This document shows, piece after piece, positions 48,319-56,614 of a DNA stretch of 64,000 nucleotides. Positions within the stretch are counted from its first letter, which is position 1. The number at the start of each line of letters is the position of its first letter. The position numbers were made by a program, and so were the translations under genes. This DNA is from Arthrobacter gengyunqii. GTDB taxonomy: Bacteria; Actinomycetota; Actinomycetes; Actinomycetales; Micrococcaceae. A model generated the notes under the pieces. That model saw only the letters and a program-made list of their open reading frames with translations. It was not told where the DNA came from and searched no databases. Location of the stretch: NCBI RefSeq assembly GCF_023022985.1, contig NZ_CP095461.1, forward strand, positions 186,001 through 250,000, given 5' to 3'.

Positions 48319-48936
48319 ATGACCGCAGATTCACAGCCTGAACCGAGTCCACCCCAGGGCGGCGACCGCATTCTCGAAGGCCCCGTCCTCAAGGCACTCG
48401 CCCACCCCCTCCGTGTGCAGCTGCTCCAGATCCTCTCTCAGTACGGGCCCCAAACGGCGAGCAGCATCGGCAAGCGGGTGGGGGAGTCGAGCGGTGCAAC
48501 GAGCTACCACCTCCGGCAATTGGCCCGGCACGGCCTGGTTCGTGAAATCACGGATCGAGGTACGGGACGGGAACGCTGGTGGGAACGCACGCGAGGCGCC
48601 CTGACCATCAACTCACCCGCGAAGCAGGACCCCGCCGTCCGGGAAGCGGTCCGGCAGGTCAGCCGGACCTTTGAATGCGGACGAGCAGAATTGCTGGCCG
48701 CGTTCATGGCAAGCGACCTGTCCGCCATGCCGCCAGAGTGGGCTGAGGCCCCGGTAATCAGCACGTTTAACGCCCACTTCACGGCAGATCAACTTGAGAC
48801 GTTCACCCGGGACATGGAAACGGTCCTGCGCGAGAAGCTCGAGACCTACCGCAGTGATCCAAAGACACCCGGCGCCCTCCCCGTTCAACTGCATTTCAAC
48901 GCTTTCCCACTCATCGATACACAGGAGCCGACATGA
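48319..48936 (+). CDS. ArsR-family winged-helix regulator
   Basis: A 205-aa regulator starting at the ATG at 48319. ILEGPVLKALAHPLRVQLLQILSQYGPQTASSIGKRVGESSGATSYHLRQLARHGLVREI (residues 22-80) is a full ArsR/GntR-like winged helix with the S-Y-H-L-R-x-L recognition helix; the wing holds RGTGRERWWERT. The C-terminal helical domain (TFECGRAELLAAFM ...) is larger than in classical ArsR repressors. It is followed without gap by a small gene (ATGA overlap). Confidence 0.88.
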   Translation: MTADSQPEPSPPQGGDRILEGPVLKALAHPLRVQLLQILSQYGPQTASSIGKRVGESSGATSYHLRQLARHGLVREITDRGTGRERWWERTRGALTINSPAKQDPAVREAVRQVSRTFECGRAELLAAFMASDLSAMPPEWAEAPVISTFNAHFTADQLETFTRDMETVLREKLETYRSDPKTPGALPVQLHFNAFPLIDTQEPT

Positions 48937-49154
48937 GTTCTTCCGCCCGCGGGTACTACCAGCCCGCCCCCACCAGCATCCAAGCAGGCTTCACCTCCCG
49001 TGCCCTGACCCGCCTTGGCACGGCTTTCATCGCGGCCGGTTCCCGGCTCGCCGATCAGGATCGTTCCGCTGAAGTGGCGCTCTTTAAACAGCATATTGAG
49101 CGCCGAACCGATGCCTGTGCCATCGCACACAGCGGCGTCTACCTGCTGCTCTAG
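48933..49154 (+). CDS. Small hypothetical protein coupled to arsR
   Basis: A 73-aa protein beginning within the arsR stop codon (ATGA), so translation is probably coupled. It contains an Ala-rich helical stretch (TRLGTAFIAAGSRLADQD) and ends SGVYLLL. No family is recognised. It may be an active small gene or the truncated front of something longer; the sequence after it is a remnant of another gene. Confidence 0.5.
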   Translation: MSSSARGYYQPAPTSIQAGFTSRALTRLGTAFIAAGSRLADQDRSAEVALFKQHIERRTDACAIAHSGVYLLL

Positions 49155-49171
49155 GAAAATAAAGTGGCGAT

Positions 49172-49273
49172 ATGAAAGCGCATTCCTACAGTGCAGTTGA
49201 TGTTTTCTCCCACGACCCGTATCGAGGCTATGTGCGGTCCAAGGTTGTGAACCGGACCCGCAAGGATCTGTAG
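49172..49273 (+). pseudogene. PhzF-type isomerase N-terminal fragment
   Basis: The 33-codon frame starts MKAHSYSAVDVFSHDPYRG, which is the characteristic N terminus of PhzF phenazine-biosynthesis-like isomerases (usually continuing GNPVAVV). After YRG the sequence changes to YVRSKVVNRTRKDL and stops. It is a fusion of a PhzF start with an unrelated tail, as left by an internal deletion. The open frame is too short to encode an enzyme. Confidence 0.55.
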
Positions 49274-49298
49274 CTTCTCACTCACAGCAGCACCACCT

Positions 49299-49332
49299 CC
49301 GAAGGGCCTCGCCGATCAGCGGGGCCCTTCGG
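49299..49332 (+). terminator. Hairpin terminator before padR
   Basis: Arms CCGAAGGGCC and GGCCCTTCGG (10 bp) around a 14-base loop. The T-run after it is short (GGTTTCC), so efficiency is uncertain. It separates the arsR unit from padR. Confidence 0.6.
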
Positions 49333-49384
49333 CGGTTTCCCCGCCAACACCGCGTCGGGGTGGACCAGGGGAATCCACGAGGGG

Positions 49385-49422
49385 TTGCATGCACTGCAAG
49401 CTACCGGTAGCGTGCAGTGCAT
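49385..49422 (+). promoter_or_regulatory. padR promoter/operator: nested 34-bp palindrome covering the start codon
   Basis: ATGCACTGCA and TGCAGTGCAT are inverted arms 12 + 2 bases apart; between them lies the perfect dyad GCTACCGGTAGC. The whole (49389-49422) is palindromic except for one base pair. TTGCAT (49385) and TAGCGT (49408) with 17-base spacing form a promoter inside it. Transcription would start at or next to the padR ATG at 49421, so the mRNA should be leaderless and autoregulated. Confidence 0.7.
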
Positions 49423-49762
49423 GGCACCTACTACTGAATCGGTTCTGACGCAGCTTCGCAAGGGCACCGTGGACTATTGCGTTCTTGCGTGTCTGCGTTC
49501 CGGGGCCGCGTATGGGCTGGAGATTGCCGAGCGGCTCGGGGAAGGGAAAGTCCTGTTCGCCAGCGGCGGCACCCTCTACCCACTGCTTTCACGTCTACGG
49601 CAGCAGGGGTGGGTAACCACAACGCTGGAGCCATCGCCGGTGGGACCGCCCCGCCGCTATTACCACCTCACCAATGAGGGCGAGAGCGCTCTGCAGGTCT
49701 TTACCCAGACGTGGAACCTGTTTGCCGCGGATGTCACCACCATGATCAAGGAGACTTCATGA
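49421..49762 (+). CDS. PadR-family transcriptional regulator
   Basis: A 113-aa PadR regulator: TQLRKGTVDYCVLACLRSGAAYGLEIAERL (N-terminal helix and HTH start), SGGTLYPLLSRLRQQGWVTTTLE (recognition helix), and wing PVGPPRRYYHLTNEGESAL with a short dimer helix. The ATG at 49421 fits the family start; upstream in-frame ATGs lie in the promoter. Its TGA overlaps the ATG of the next gene. PadR proteins of this short kind often control a linked membrane protein, as here. Confidence 0.9.
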   Translation: MAPTTESVLTQLRKGTVDYCVLACLRSGAAYGLEIAERLGEGKVLFASGGTLYPLLSRLRQQGWVTTTLEPSPVGPPRRYYHLTNEGESALQVFTQTWNLFAADVTTMIKETS

Positions 49763-50232
49763 ATACCACTGAACCGATGCCGGCCCTCTTGGAGGCGTAC
49801 TTCGCCGACCTCGATCGGGCGCTGATCGGAACCGATGAGCGGGAACGCGCCGAGACGGTCCAAGCGATGCGCGAGCACGCGGCCGAGATGCTCCACCGGC
49901 ATGGAGTCTCGGAGAAGACCGCTGAACGCGTGATCGGCGACTTCGGGCCCGTGGAGCAGATTGCCGCCGCCGCCACTTCCACGCCCGCCCCGGCGTCCGC
50001 ACCGGCCCCGACGCGTTCCTGGAGCGACATCTGGCTGCTCGTGGGCTCCATCGTGAGTCTTCTGTTCTATGTTTTCCCCTTGTTTGGCATCGCGATGCTC
50101 ATCTGGGCGATCCTGAGAATCAGGCGCACCAGCGGGAACCGGACGCTGCAGAAGGCGGCCTTGTGGGTCTCTGGTGTGTCGGTCGCGTTCTCGATCGGGA
50201 TGTTCATCAGCCACGCCCTTCACGCCCTCTGA
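49759..50232 (+). CDS. HAAS-type two-TM membrane protein coupled to padR
   Basis: A 157-aa protein. The N-terminal part (LEAYFADLDRALIGTDERERAETVQAMREHAAEML ... VSEKTAERVIGDFGPVEQIA, residues 10-75) is a HAAS (DUF1700-like) helical domain, the usual partner of PadR regulators. After an Ala/Pro linker, two membrane helices follow (DIWLLVGSIVSLLFYVFPLFGIAMLIWAIL and ALWVSGVSVAFSIGMFI). The pair probably senses and adjusts a membrane stress or transport state. ATGA overlap gives coupling to padR. Confidence 0.85.
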   Translation: MNTTEPMPALLEAYFADLDRALIGTDERERAETVQAMREHAAEMLHRHGVSEKTAERVIGDFGPVEQIAAAATSTPAPASAPAPTRSWSDIWLLVGSIVSLLFYVFPLFGIAMLIWAILRIRRTSGNRTLQKAALWVSGVSVAFSIGMFISHALHAL

Positions 50233-50233
50233 C

Positions 50234-52090
50234 CTAAGCCAGCATCAGCCGAATCGATCCAAGGTCGACGGCGGCGCTGCCGGCGGCGCGCTCGCCCGCC
50301 GCCGGCAGAAGGGCGGCGTGCGCGCGGCGGGCCATGGTGGGGTTACCGGATTCGATCGCAGCCAGCCCGATGAGGGACCACGACACTTCAAACAACAGGT
50401 CCCGCGGAGGCTCCGGCACCACGTCGACAGCCGCACTTGCCTCCACCAGCCGGCCTCCGCGCGCCAGGAGCAGCGGCCGTACCCACGGTTCAACGGGGCC
50501 GAAGTTCCCGTCCGGAAGCTCCGTGCCGTTCCGCACCGCAGCGGTCAGCTCCGCCAGGGCGGGCAGACCCGTCCGAAACCCGGGCATCTCGTCTCCGGCG
50601 GGCGGAAGAGGGCCCTGCAGGAAGGTCCACCGGAACCAGGCGGTGAAGACGGTTGCCAGGTGTCGGTCGTAGCGGGCGGCGAGGGCATCTATAAGGTCCG
50701 CTTCGCGGGAGGCAGCATCAATGTCGTCCAGCGCGCAGAGCGCCTGCATCCGGATTAGCCGGCCCTGGATCTCGAACGTCGGCAACTCCGCTTCCACAGC
50801 CAGCGCAACGATCTCAGTCCCAAGGGCCTCCCGTGCACCAGCCAGCCCGGCTGTCGAGAACGTCTGCTGGTACTTAGCGCTGAGGGCAAAACACAGCAGA
50901 GCGGGATCGTTCAGCTTCCGGGCAATCCGTTCGGCCTCGGCCGCTTCCGCTAGCCGGTCCGCGGTGCCCCGGGACTCCATGGCAATAGTGGCTAGCAGCC
51001 TTGCCCGCACCCGTGCCGACGTCCGCGGCGGCAGGACCTTCAAGGTCCGCACGGCGGCGTCCACAATCGCCGCCGACTGGACCGGATCATCCGAGCGGGT
51101 CCAACTCCCCGGTACCTCAAAGCCGCCGATGACCCGCGCCGCCAGCTCCGGATCGCCGAACTGCTCCGCCGCAGCGATTGCAGCCATCCGCTGCTCGGCC
51201 GCCAGCTGGACCGACCCGGATACCGCCAGCACGGGAAGCAGCTGCGCCACTCCCTCGAGCTGGGCACGCTCGCCGGTTCGCCCAGCGGCGGCGACGGTCC
51301 GCGCCAGGAGGGAGGCGCCGTCGTCGGGCCCAAGATCCAGCGAGGGATCGTGGCTCAGGATGCGCTGCTCGAGCTTGGCCAGCGGGGCCCCGGGATCGAG
51401 GCCCAGATCGTGCCGCAGAGTGGAGCGGGCCCGGGACAGCAGAGCGAGGGCATCGGCCTGGCGTGCGCAGCGGTAGAGGGCCAGGGCGAGCAGTCGCCAG
51501 CCTTCCTCCCGCCACGGGTGCTCGCCGATATGGGCGTCGAGCAGAGCCAGGACATCCTGCGGGCGGCCGAGTTCCAACCGGGCGGAGGCTAGCTGCTCAA
51601 CCGTGGCCGCCCGGAGTTCGGCAAGCCGCGCCCTTTCGGCTGTGGCCCAGGAGCGGGTGCTGAATTCCTCGAACGGACTGCCGCGCCACTCCTCGAGGGC
51701 GGCGGTCAGGGCGCGCTCGCGGGCGTCAAGGCCCAGTCCCGCCGCGCTCTGGAGACGTTGTTCCACCCGCCAGAGATCGACGTCGTCGTCCGGGAGGCGG
51801 AGCGCATAGCCGTCACTGGTGGTGAGCAGGACTGCCGGGGGAGTGCGGGGCGGGCGGTCCGGTTCGAGGAGACGGCGCAGCTCGCCGATGAAGGTGCGGA
51901 CGGCGCCCACGGCTCCGGGCGGGGCGTCCTCCCACAACTCGTCGATCAGCCGCCGGGTGGACACCGTCCTGCCGCGGGCGGCGACGAGGATGCCGAGAAG
52001 CTCGCGTTGCCGTGCCTTGGACAGGCGGAGCGGGGTGCCCGCGTGCTCGGCGCCGACAGGGCCAAGAACGCGGATCCGCAGTTTATTCAC
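50234..52090 (-). CDS. AfsR/SARP-type regulator with BTAD domain
   Basis: A 618-aa protein. The N-terminal winged helix (RIRVLGPVGAEHAGTPLRLSKARQRELLGILVA ... RRLIDELWEDAPPGAVGAVRTFIGELRRLLEP, residues 5-80) is OmpR-like. The BTAD helical domain follows (about 100-245, with PWREEGWRLLALALYRCARQADALALLSRARSTLRHDLGLDPGAPL). The rest is a TPR-like helical array without a clear NB-ARC. Divergent from an SDR gene 120 bases away that it may control. It converges with the HAAS gene, with stop codons two bases apart. Confidence 0.9.
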   Translation of the reverse strand: MNKLRIRVLGPVGAEHAGTPLRLSKARQRELLGILVAARGRTVSTRRLIDELWEDAPPGAVGAVRTFIGELRRLLEPDRPPRTPPAVLLTTSDGYALRLPDDDVDLWRVEQRLQSAAGLGLDARERALTAALEEWRGSPFEEFSTRSWATAERARLAELRAATVEQLASARLELGRPQDVLALLDAHIGEHPWREEGWRLLALALYRCARQADALALLSRARSTLRHDLGLDPGAPLAKLEQRILSHDPSLDLGPDDGASLLARTVAAAGRTGERAQLEGVAQLLPVLAVSGSVQLAAEQRMAAIAAAEQFGDPELAARVIGGFEVPGSWTRSDDPVQSAAIVDAAVRTLKVLPPRTSARVRARLLATIAMESRGTADRLAEAAEAERIARKLNDPALLCFALSAKYQQTFSTAGLAGAREALGTEIVALAVEAELPTFEIQGRLIRMQALCALDDIDAASREADLIDALAARYDRHLATVFTAWFRWTFLQGPLPPAGDEMPGFRTGLPALAELTAAVRNGTELPDGNFGPVEPWVRPLLLARGGRLVEASAAVDVVPEPPRDLLFEVSWSLIGLAAIESGNPTMARRAHAALLPAAGERAAGSAAVDLGSIRLMLA

Positions 52091-52209
52091 CTGCTGATTC
52101 TAGTGCGCTGATCGGGCGCTGATCCGGCTGTGGAATCGTCATGCGAAGCCGCGCCGGAAGGCCCGACGCCGGCAACGGCCGCGTTCCGCGCGGCAGGAAA
52201 GGCAGCACC

Positions 52210-53001
52210 ATGGATCTGCAGCTCATCGGGAAAACGGCATTCATCAGCGGTTCCACGCAGGGAATCGGCTACGCCGTGGCCACCATGCTGGCCCGCGAGG
52301 GCGTAACCGTGACACTTCACGGCCGGGATGCCGCGAAGCTTGCCGCCGCCGTCGAGACGCTGCGGCGGGAGGTGCCGGGATCCTCTGTGGACGGCATCGC
52401 AGCTGACTTCGCGGTGCCCGAGCAGGTGGAGCGGCTGTGCGCGGAACTGGCCGACGTCGACATCCTCATCAACAATGTTGGCCTGTTCGAGCTGAAGCCG
52501 TTTGAGGACATCTCAGCCGAGGAATGGCGCCGGTATTTTGAGGTGAACACCCTCAGCGGGGCACTGCTCGCCCAACGGCTGATGCCGGCCATGCTGGCAC
52601 GGGGCTGGGGCCGGATCGTCTTTATCAGCAGTGAATCCGGCGTCAACGTGCCCGCTGACATGATCCACTACGGTGCGTCCAAGGCGGCCATGATGGCGGT
52701 GGGCAACGGCCTGGCGAAGCTCACCCGGGGGACCGGCGTGACAGTGAACTCGGTGCTGGGCGGACCCACGTATTCCGACGGCGTCGCCGCCACAGTGGAA
52801 GGCATCGCCGCTGCCACCGGGCAGTCCGTCGCCGACATGAAGCAGGCCATTATCGGGGCCAACCAGACCTCGCTGCTGGAGCGGTTCATCGAGCCCGAAG
52901 AGATCGCCGCTATGGTGACCTTCCTGGCCAGCCCGCATGCATCCGCGACGAACGGATCCGCCGTGCGCGTGGACGGAGGCGTGCTGACGAGCGTGGTGTA
53001 G
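52210..53001 (+). CDS. SDR-family oxidoreductase
   Basis: A 263-aa short-chain dehydrogenase/reductase: TAFISGSTQGIGYAVATML (T-G-x3-G-x-G variant with S), VDILINNVGLFELKPF (N-N-x-G), SS-containing IVFISSESGVNVPADMIHYGASKAAMMAV with catalytic Ser, Tyr (Y159 region) and Lys in Y-x3-K, and closing VDGGVLTSVV. The ATG at 52210 has AGGAAAGG upstream; the earlier in-frame start is not needed. It is the divergent neighbour of a BTAD regulator and probably its target. Substrate unknown. Confidence 0.92.
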   Translation: MDLQLIGKTAFISGSTQGIGYAVATMLAREGVTVTLHGRDAAKLAAAVETLRREVPGSSVDGIAADFAVPEQVERLCAELADVDILINNVGLFELKPFEDISAEEWRRYFEVNTLSGALLAQRLMPAMLARGWGRIVFISSESGVNVPADMIHYGASKAAMMAVGNGLAKLTRGTGVTVNSVLGGPTYSDGVAATVEGIAAATGQSVADMKQAIIGANQTSLLERFIEPEEIAAMVTFLASPHASATNGSAVRVDGGVLTSVV

Positions 53002-53115
53002 GTCCACCTGAACGTATCGTTGGAGCCCAAGGCAGGCACGAATATTTTAGCGGCCTGCTTCCTTAGTCCATTGAGGAGAGGATGCACCCACGGTGCTCAA
53101 GGTTAAGCCCATGGC

Positions 53116-53358
53116 TTGCGTAGCCATCGCGTAGGGAACGGCGCCAACTACGAGTCGGCGAAACCCTCCGATTGGTACCACGAGGTGGCGTTCAGTGTGG
53201 TGACGGACTGCGTCAAACACCCAGAGGATCACGTCTTGGTGCGGTCCAAGTACGACCCCCGGTACGGCACCAGCGCCACGTACTATGACGTCGAGGCGGA
53301 GCGGGAAGACCCTGCAGACTGGACCCAGTTAGAGCTGTCAACGGACGTCAAACACTAG
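53116..53358 (+). CDS. Doubtful short ORF, possibly a gene remnant
   Basis: The frame encodes up to 80 aa (WYHEVAFSVVTDCVKHPEDHVLVRSKYDPRYGTSATYYDVEAE ...). The residue pattern and GC-rich third positions look protein-coding. However, the only start available is a TTG without a ribosome-binding site, and the upstream context is out of frame. It could be the inner part of a decayed gene. No family recognised. Confidence 0.4.
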   Translation: MRSHRVGNGANYESAKPSDWYHEVAFSVVTDCVKHPEDHVLVRSKYDPRYGTSATYYDVEAEREDPADWTQLELSTDVKH

Positions 53359-53527
53359 GGAGCGGGACGTCCGGCATCAGACGGGCTGCCTGCCGGGCGG
53401 TGCGTGCCGCAGGCACTGCCTCATTTGCGCGCACTGAGTCCGGTTTAGCGGGAAGACACTGCCGTCGTTCCCGGGCCCGGCCTAACCTGAAACGGAGGGC
53501 TTTTCGACAGCAGAGGGAGCATCAAAT

Positions 53528-54475
53528 ATGTGCACAGGCATCAGATTTTCGGACGGCAGCGGCAACCTCTATCTGGCCCGCAACCTCGACTGGACCTCCG
53601 ACTTTGGGGAGCGGGTGGTGGTGACGCCCACCGGATACGCCACAAAATCGCCGTTCGGCGCGGTGCCGAGTATCCGGCACGCGGTGATTGGCATGGGCAT
53701 CGTGCAGGAGGACACGCCGCTCTATTTCGACTGCGGCAACGACGCGGGCCTGGCTGTTGCCGGCCTCAACTTCCCGGGCTACGCGGAGTACGCGCCGGAG
53801 GCGGTTGAGGGTGCGTTGAACGTTGCCGCGTTCGAGTTCCCGCTTTGGGTGGCCTCGCAGTTCGCCAGCGTTGACGAGGTCGAGGCAGCGCTCGCCAACG
53901 TTGTTATTGTCGACAAACCAATTAACGAAAAGTACCCAAGCTCGCTGCTGCACTGGATCATTGGCGACTCGAAACGCGCCATCGTCGTGGAGTACACGAG
54001 CGACGGCATGCACGTCTTCGACGATGACGTCGACGTCCTGGCCAACCAGCCCGGCTTCGGCTGGCACCACGAAAACCTGCGCAACTACCTCAATGCATCA
54101 CCCGACTTCCCCGAAAAAATTGTGCTCAACCGGGCGGACCTGGTCCCGTTCGGCTCCGGGTCACTGATGCGGGGGATTCCCGGTGACTATTACTCGCCGT
54201 CGCGGTTTGTGCGGGCGGCCTACGTCCACGCGCACTATCCGGACAAGACGACCGAGGAAGAGAATGTCAGCCGCGCCTTCCATACCCTGCAGCAGGTGGC
54301 CATGGTGGAAGGCAGCGCGGCCATGGGATCGGGCGAGTATGAGAAGACCACCTACACCGGGCTCTTTTCCTCCCGAACGATGACCTACTACTGGAACACC
54401 TACGATGACCCGGCGGTTCACAGCGTGGCAATGGCCGACCATGCGGCCGACGGAACGGACCTTGTGGTGGTCTAA
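53528..54475 (+). CDS. Choloylglycine hydrolase/penicillin V acylase family protein
   Basis: A 315-aa Ntn-hydrolase of the CGH/PVA family. Processing leaves Cys2 as the nucleophile (MCTGIRF). Other family residues are visible: LARNLDWTSDFGERVVVTP (Arg and Asp), GLAVAGLNFPGYAEY (the N-F-P loop), and TYPSS-like EKYPSSLLHWIIGD. No signal peptide is present, so it is cytoplasmic or exported after autoprocessing. In soil bacteria such enzymes often cleave acyl-homoserine lactones or N-acyl amides rather than bile salts. A single gene with its own upstream space. Confidence 0.9.
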   Translation: MCTGIRFSDGSGNLYLARNLDWTSDFGERVVVTPTGYATKSPFGAVPSIRHAVIGMGIVQEDTPLYFDCGNDAGLAVAGLNFPGYAEYAPEAVEGALNVAAFEFPLWVASQFASVDEVEAALANVVIVDKPINEKYPSSLLHWIIGDSKRAIVVEYTSDGMHVFDDDVDVLANQPGFGWHHENLRNYLNASPDFPEKIVLNRADLVPFGSGSLMRGIPGDYYSPSRFVRAAYVHAHYPDKTTEEENVSRAFHTLQQVAMVEGSAAMGSGEYEKTTYTGLFSSRTMTYYWNTYDDPAVHSVAMADHAADGTDLVVV

Positions 54476-54491
54476 CACTTCGCCGGAACCG

Positions 54492-55886
54492 TCAGTTGAA
54501 GTCCGCCTTGCGGATCAGCCCGTGGACACCCACGGTCCGGTCCACCACCTGGGATACGGCGAAATCGGCGGCCGCCGACAGATAGGCGTAAGCAACGGCC
54601 CGGTCCATGCCTTTTTCCTGCTCGAGGAAGTCCAGCGCATTCACCACGGCGCGCCGCATGGCCACATTCAGGTCGCTGCTCACGCCGCCGTCGCCCAGAC
54701 CGTCGGGGTCGGACAGCCCGATGGGAATCCATGCCTCCGCCGTTTCCCCGAACGGATACCGGTGGGCCAGTTCCGGAGCGTCACCTGCCCCGGGCTTGCA
54801 TACGGTCAGCCGGAAGGTGCCGCGCAGTGACCCTTCCATCGCGGTCAGGGCCACCTCGCCGTCGCCCATGCCCATGTGCGGATCGCCCACATAGAAGAGG
54901 GCGCCGTCTGCCTTCACCGGCAGGTAGAACGTGGACCCCGGCCCGAGGTGGCGGATGTCGATGTTGCCGCCGCCGAGGGTGGGCGGTACCGAGTTGGCTT
55001 CCGGATCGGTTAGTCCGCTGCTTTCTGCGAAGGCCACGCCCATCATGCCCATGAACGGGCGCAGCGGAAAACGCACCTTCATGTCGCCGCTGGTCATCAC
55101 ACCTTTGCCGTCCTCGATCGCGGTGAAGACGGAGACATTGTGATAATCCGTCGGGATGCCGGAGGCGCGGTTGTCCAGGGCTGCCGGCGGCATGACTTCC
55201 TCCAGCGTGATGCCCTCCGGCGCCGCCGGACCTTTCTGCACGGCCAGGGAACCCTTGCCGTGCCGGCTGGACACGACGCCGTACGGCACCCGGGGCACGG
55301 CGGCGAGGGTCTCGATTTTCAGCACGTCGCCGGGTTCCGCCCCTTCCACCGAGACAGGGCCGGTGACCACGTGCGGTCCGTCGGTGTCAAAGTTCCGCGG
55401 GGTGCGGCTGTAGTCCGCGGCGATGTCGACGGCGTCCTGCAGCACCCCGTCCTTGTCCACACCGTGACCGGCGAAGAAGGACAGCGGATCCCGTCCCTGG
55501 TCTTCCAGAATTCCTTCGTGCGAGAGGGCATCGATGGTGATGGTTTGGCCTGACTTCATCCGCATGACCGGCGTCGCATGCACCGTTGGAACGTAGCCCC
55601 ACAACACGTCCCCGGGTGTGGAGGCAAGGTAGTGGTCGCCGGGGATGTCTCCGGTATTCGGCTGCAGGATCTGCCCCGGCTGAGCGTCGGAGGGGCTGGC
55701 AGTGGCTGTGCCGGCAACCCCACCCGTGCCGGAAGTCCCCGCGGTGGAACCCGCCGTGGCCTGGTTCGTGCATCCGGTGGTGACGGCCAGAGCGCCAAGA
55801 CCAGCCGCAGCTCCGAGGAATCCTCTGCGGCCCAGCCCTTTGGTCAGCACTTCGGCGGCTTCGCGGCCGATCAGCATTCTGTTCAT
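54492..55886 (-). CDS. Exported acetamidase/formamidase-family protein (Tat lipoprotein)
   Basis: A 464-aa FmdA/AmdA-family amidase. N-terminal Tat motif GRRGFLGAAAGLGALA with lipobox TTGC at about residue 39, then a Gly/Thr linker. The domain starts near PNTGDIPGDHYLAS; hallmark stretches are ITIDALSHEGI, PVSVEGAEPGDVLKIE, GGNIDIRHLGPGSTFYLPVKADGALFYVGDPHMGMGDGEVALTAMEG (residues 310-355) and VHGLIRKADFN at the C terminus. It probably hydrolyses small amides outside the cell. Its 3' end has a diverged partial copy at 58888-58952. Confidence 0.9.
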   Translation of the reverse strand: MNRMLIGREAAEVLTKGLGRRGFLGAAAGLGALAVTTGCTNQATAGSTAGTSGTGGVAGTATASPSDAQPGQILQPNTGDIPGDHYLASTPGDVLWGYVPTVHATPVMRMKSGQTITIDALSHEGILEDQGRDPLSFFAGHGVDKDGVLQDAVDIAADYSRTPRNFDTDGPHVVTGPVSVEGAEPGDVLKIETLAAVPRVPYGVVSSRHGKGSLAVQKGPAAPEGITLEEVMPPAALDNRASGIPTDYHNVSVFTAIEDGKGVMTSGDMKVRFPLRPFMGMMGVAFAESSGLTDPEANSVPPTLGGGNIDIRHLGPGSTFYLPVKADGALFYVGDPHMGMGDGEVALTAMEGSLRGTFRLTVCKPGAGDAPELAHRYPFGETAEAWIPIGLSDPDGLGDGGVSSDLNVAMRRAVVNALDFLEQEKGMDRAVAYAYLSAAADFAVSQVVDRTVGVHGLIRKADFN

Positions 55887-55981
55887 CGTGTCCTCCTGTA
55901 GCTCGTGCCATCAAGCTAGTCAGCCGGAGTTTCAGCGCTGTTTCAGGCGGATGAACGGGATGTGCGGCCCCCGTTCTGAAC

Positions 55982-56039
55982 GACGACGTCATCATCAGCC
56001 CCCGGAGCCCCAGCCAAGGCGGCTGGGGCCGACGTCGTC
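55982..56039. terminator. Strong nested hairpin upstream of the acetamidase gene
   Basis: An inner stem CCCCAGCC/GGCTGGGG (8 bp, five-base loop) sits inside an outer inverted repeat GACGACGTC/GACGTCGTC. There is no T-run on either strand, so it may be a transcription barrier, a processing site or the scar of a past event. It separates the acetamidase gene from the FmdA-like remnant. Confidence 0.5.
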
Positions 56040-56048
56040 GTCCTCGTT

Positions 56049-56330
56049 TCACCGATTCATCATGGACAGCGGGAGGTATGCGCTGACGATTCGATTGGGA
56101 GCGTCCACAACCTCGCTGATTTTCAGGGCCACGATGACCGAGGACAGCAAATACGGTTCGATGCCGTAGGTGAAACACAGGTGCTCAATATGTGCCGGAG
56201 TGCGTTTCGGGCTGCTTCAAGAAGGTCGGGTCCCACTCCTGTGGTGGCGTAGTAACCCTGGTCCTCGATTCCGGGCCGGAGTGGTCCCGAGGCTTGGAAT
56301 TGCGCCCTCCCGTGCGTAGGGGACTATGCG
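56049..56330 (-). pseudogene. C-terminal remnant of a second acetamidase/formamidase (FmdA type)
   Basis: Reading the reverse strand from about 56330: AQFQASGPLRPGIEDQGYYA, TTGVGPDLLEAARNALRHI, then (after a one-base frame change near 56200) HIEHLCFTYGIEPYLLSSVI, VALKISEVVDAPNRIVSAYL, PLSMMNR-stop at 56049. The segments ATTGVGPDL-EAAR-A-RH and A-LKISEVVDAPN are hallmarks of FmdA C termini. The first three quarters of the gene are missing. It is clearly inactive and not the same gene as the Tat-type acetamidase. Confidence 0.75.
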
Positions 56331-56469
56331 GACGGTCCAGACGCTTTCAATGTAACTGGTCAGGCCAGTACAGCGACGCTATCGGCCCGGAGGTCAGGGG
56401 CCAACGATAGGTTGTCGGACTACTGGCCTGTACCGGACTACCGACCTGTAAATGGACGGAAGGAACTTT

Positions 56470-56614
56470 ATGCCACCTGAGCAGCCTCTCTTGTTGTTGT
56501 CGCCGCGACAATCACATTGTGGTTCTGGTTCTCGTGCGCCGGTTTAGCAAGTCCAATGCCGGAAAACACCCACCGGCAACCAAGGGCAAGTGGTTTGAGG
56601 TTCGACACCGGTAG
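56470..56614 (+). pseudogene. Frameshifted copy of a small single-TM protein
   Basis: The 3' half reads VLVLVRRFSKSNAGKHPPAT then KGKWFEVRHR-stop. This matches the intact small protein at 59482-59643 (LLLLNRFKKTNSGKYPPAS, EGKRFEIRRSPNR). The 5' half, also similar at DNA level (GGAACTTTATG vs GGAGCTTTGTG), is in another frame, so one or two bases were lost in the membrane segment. Confidence 0.65.
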
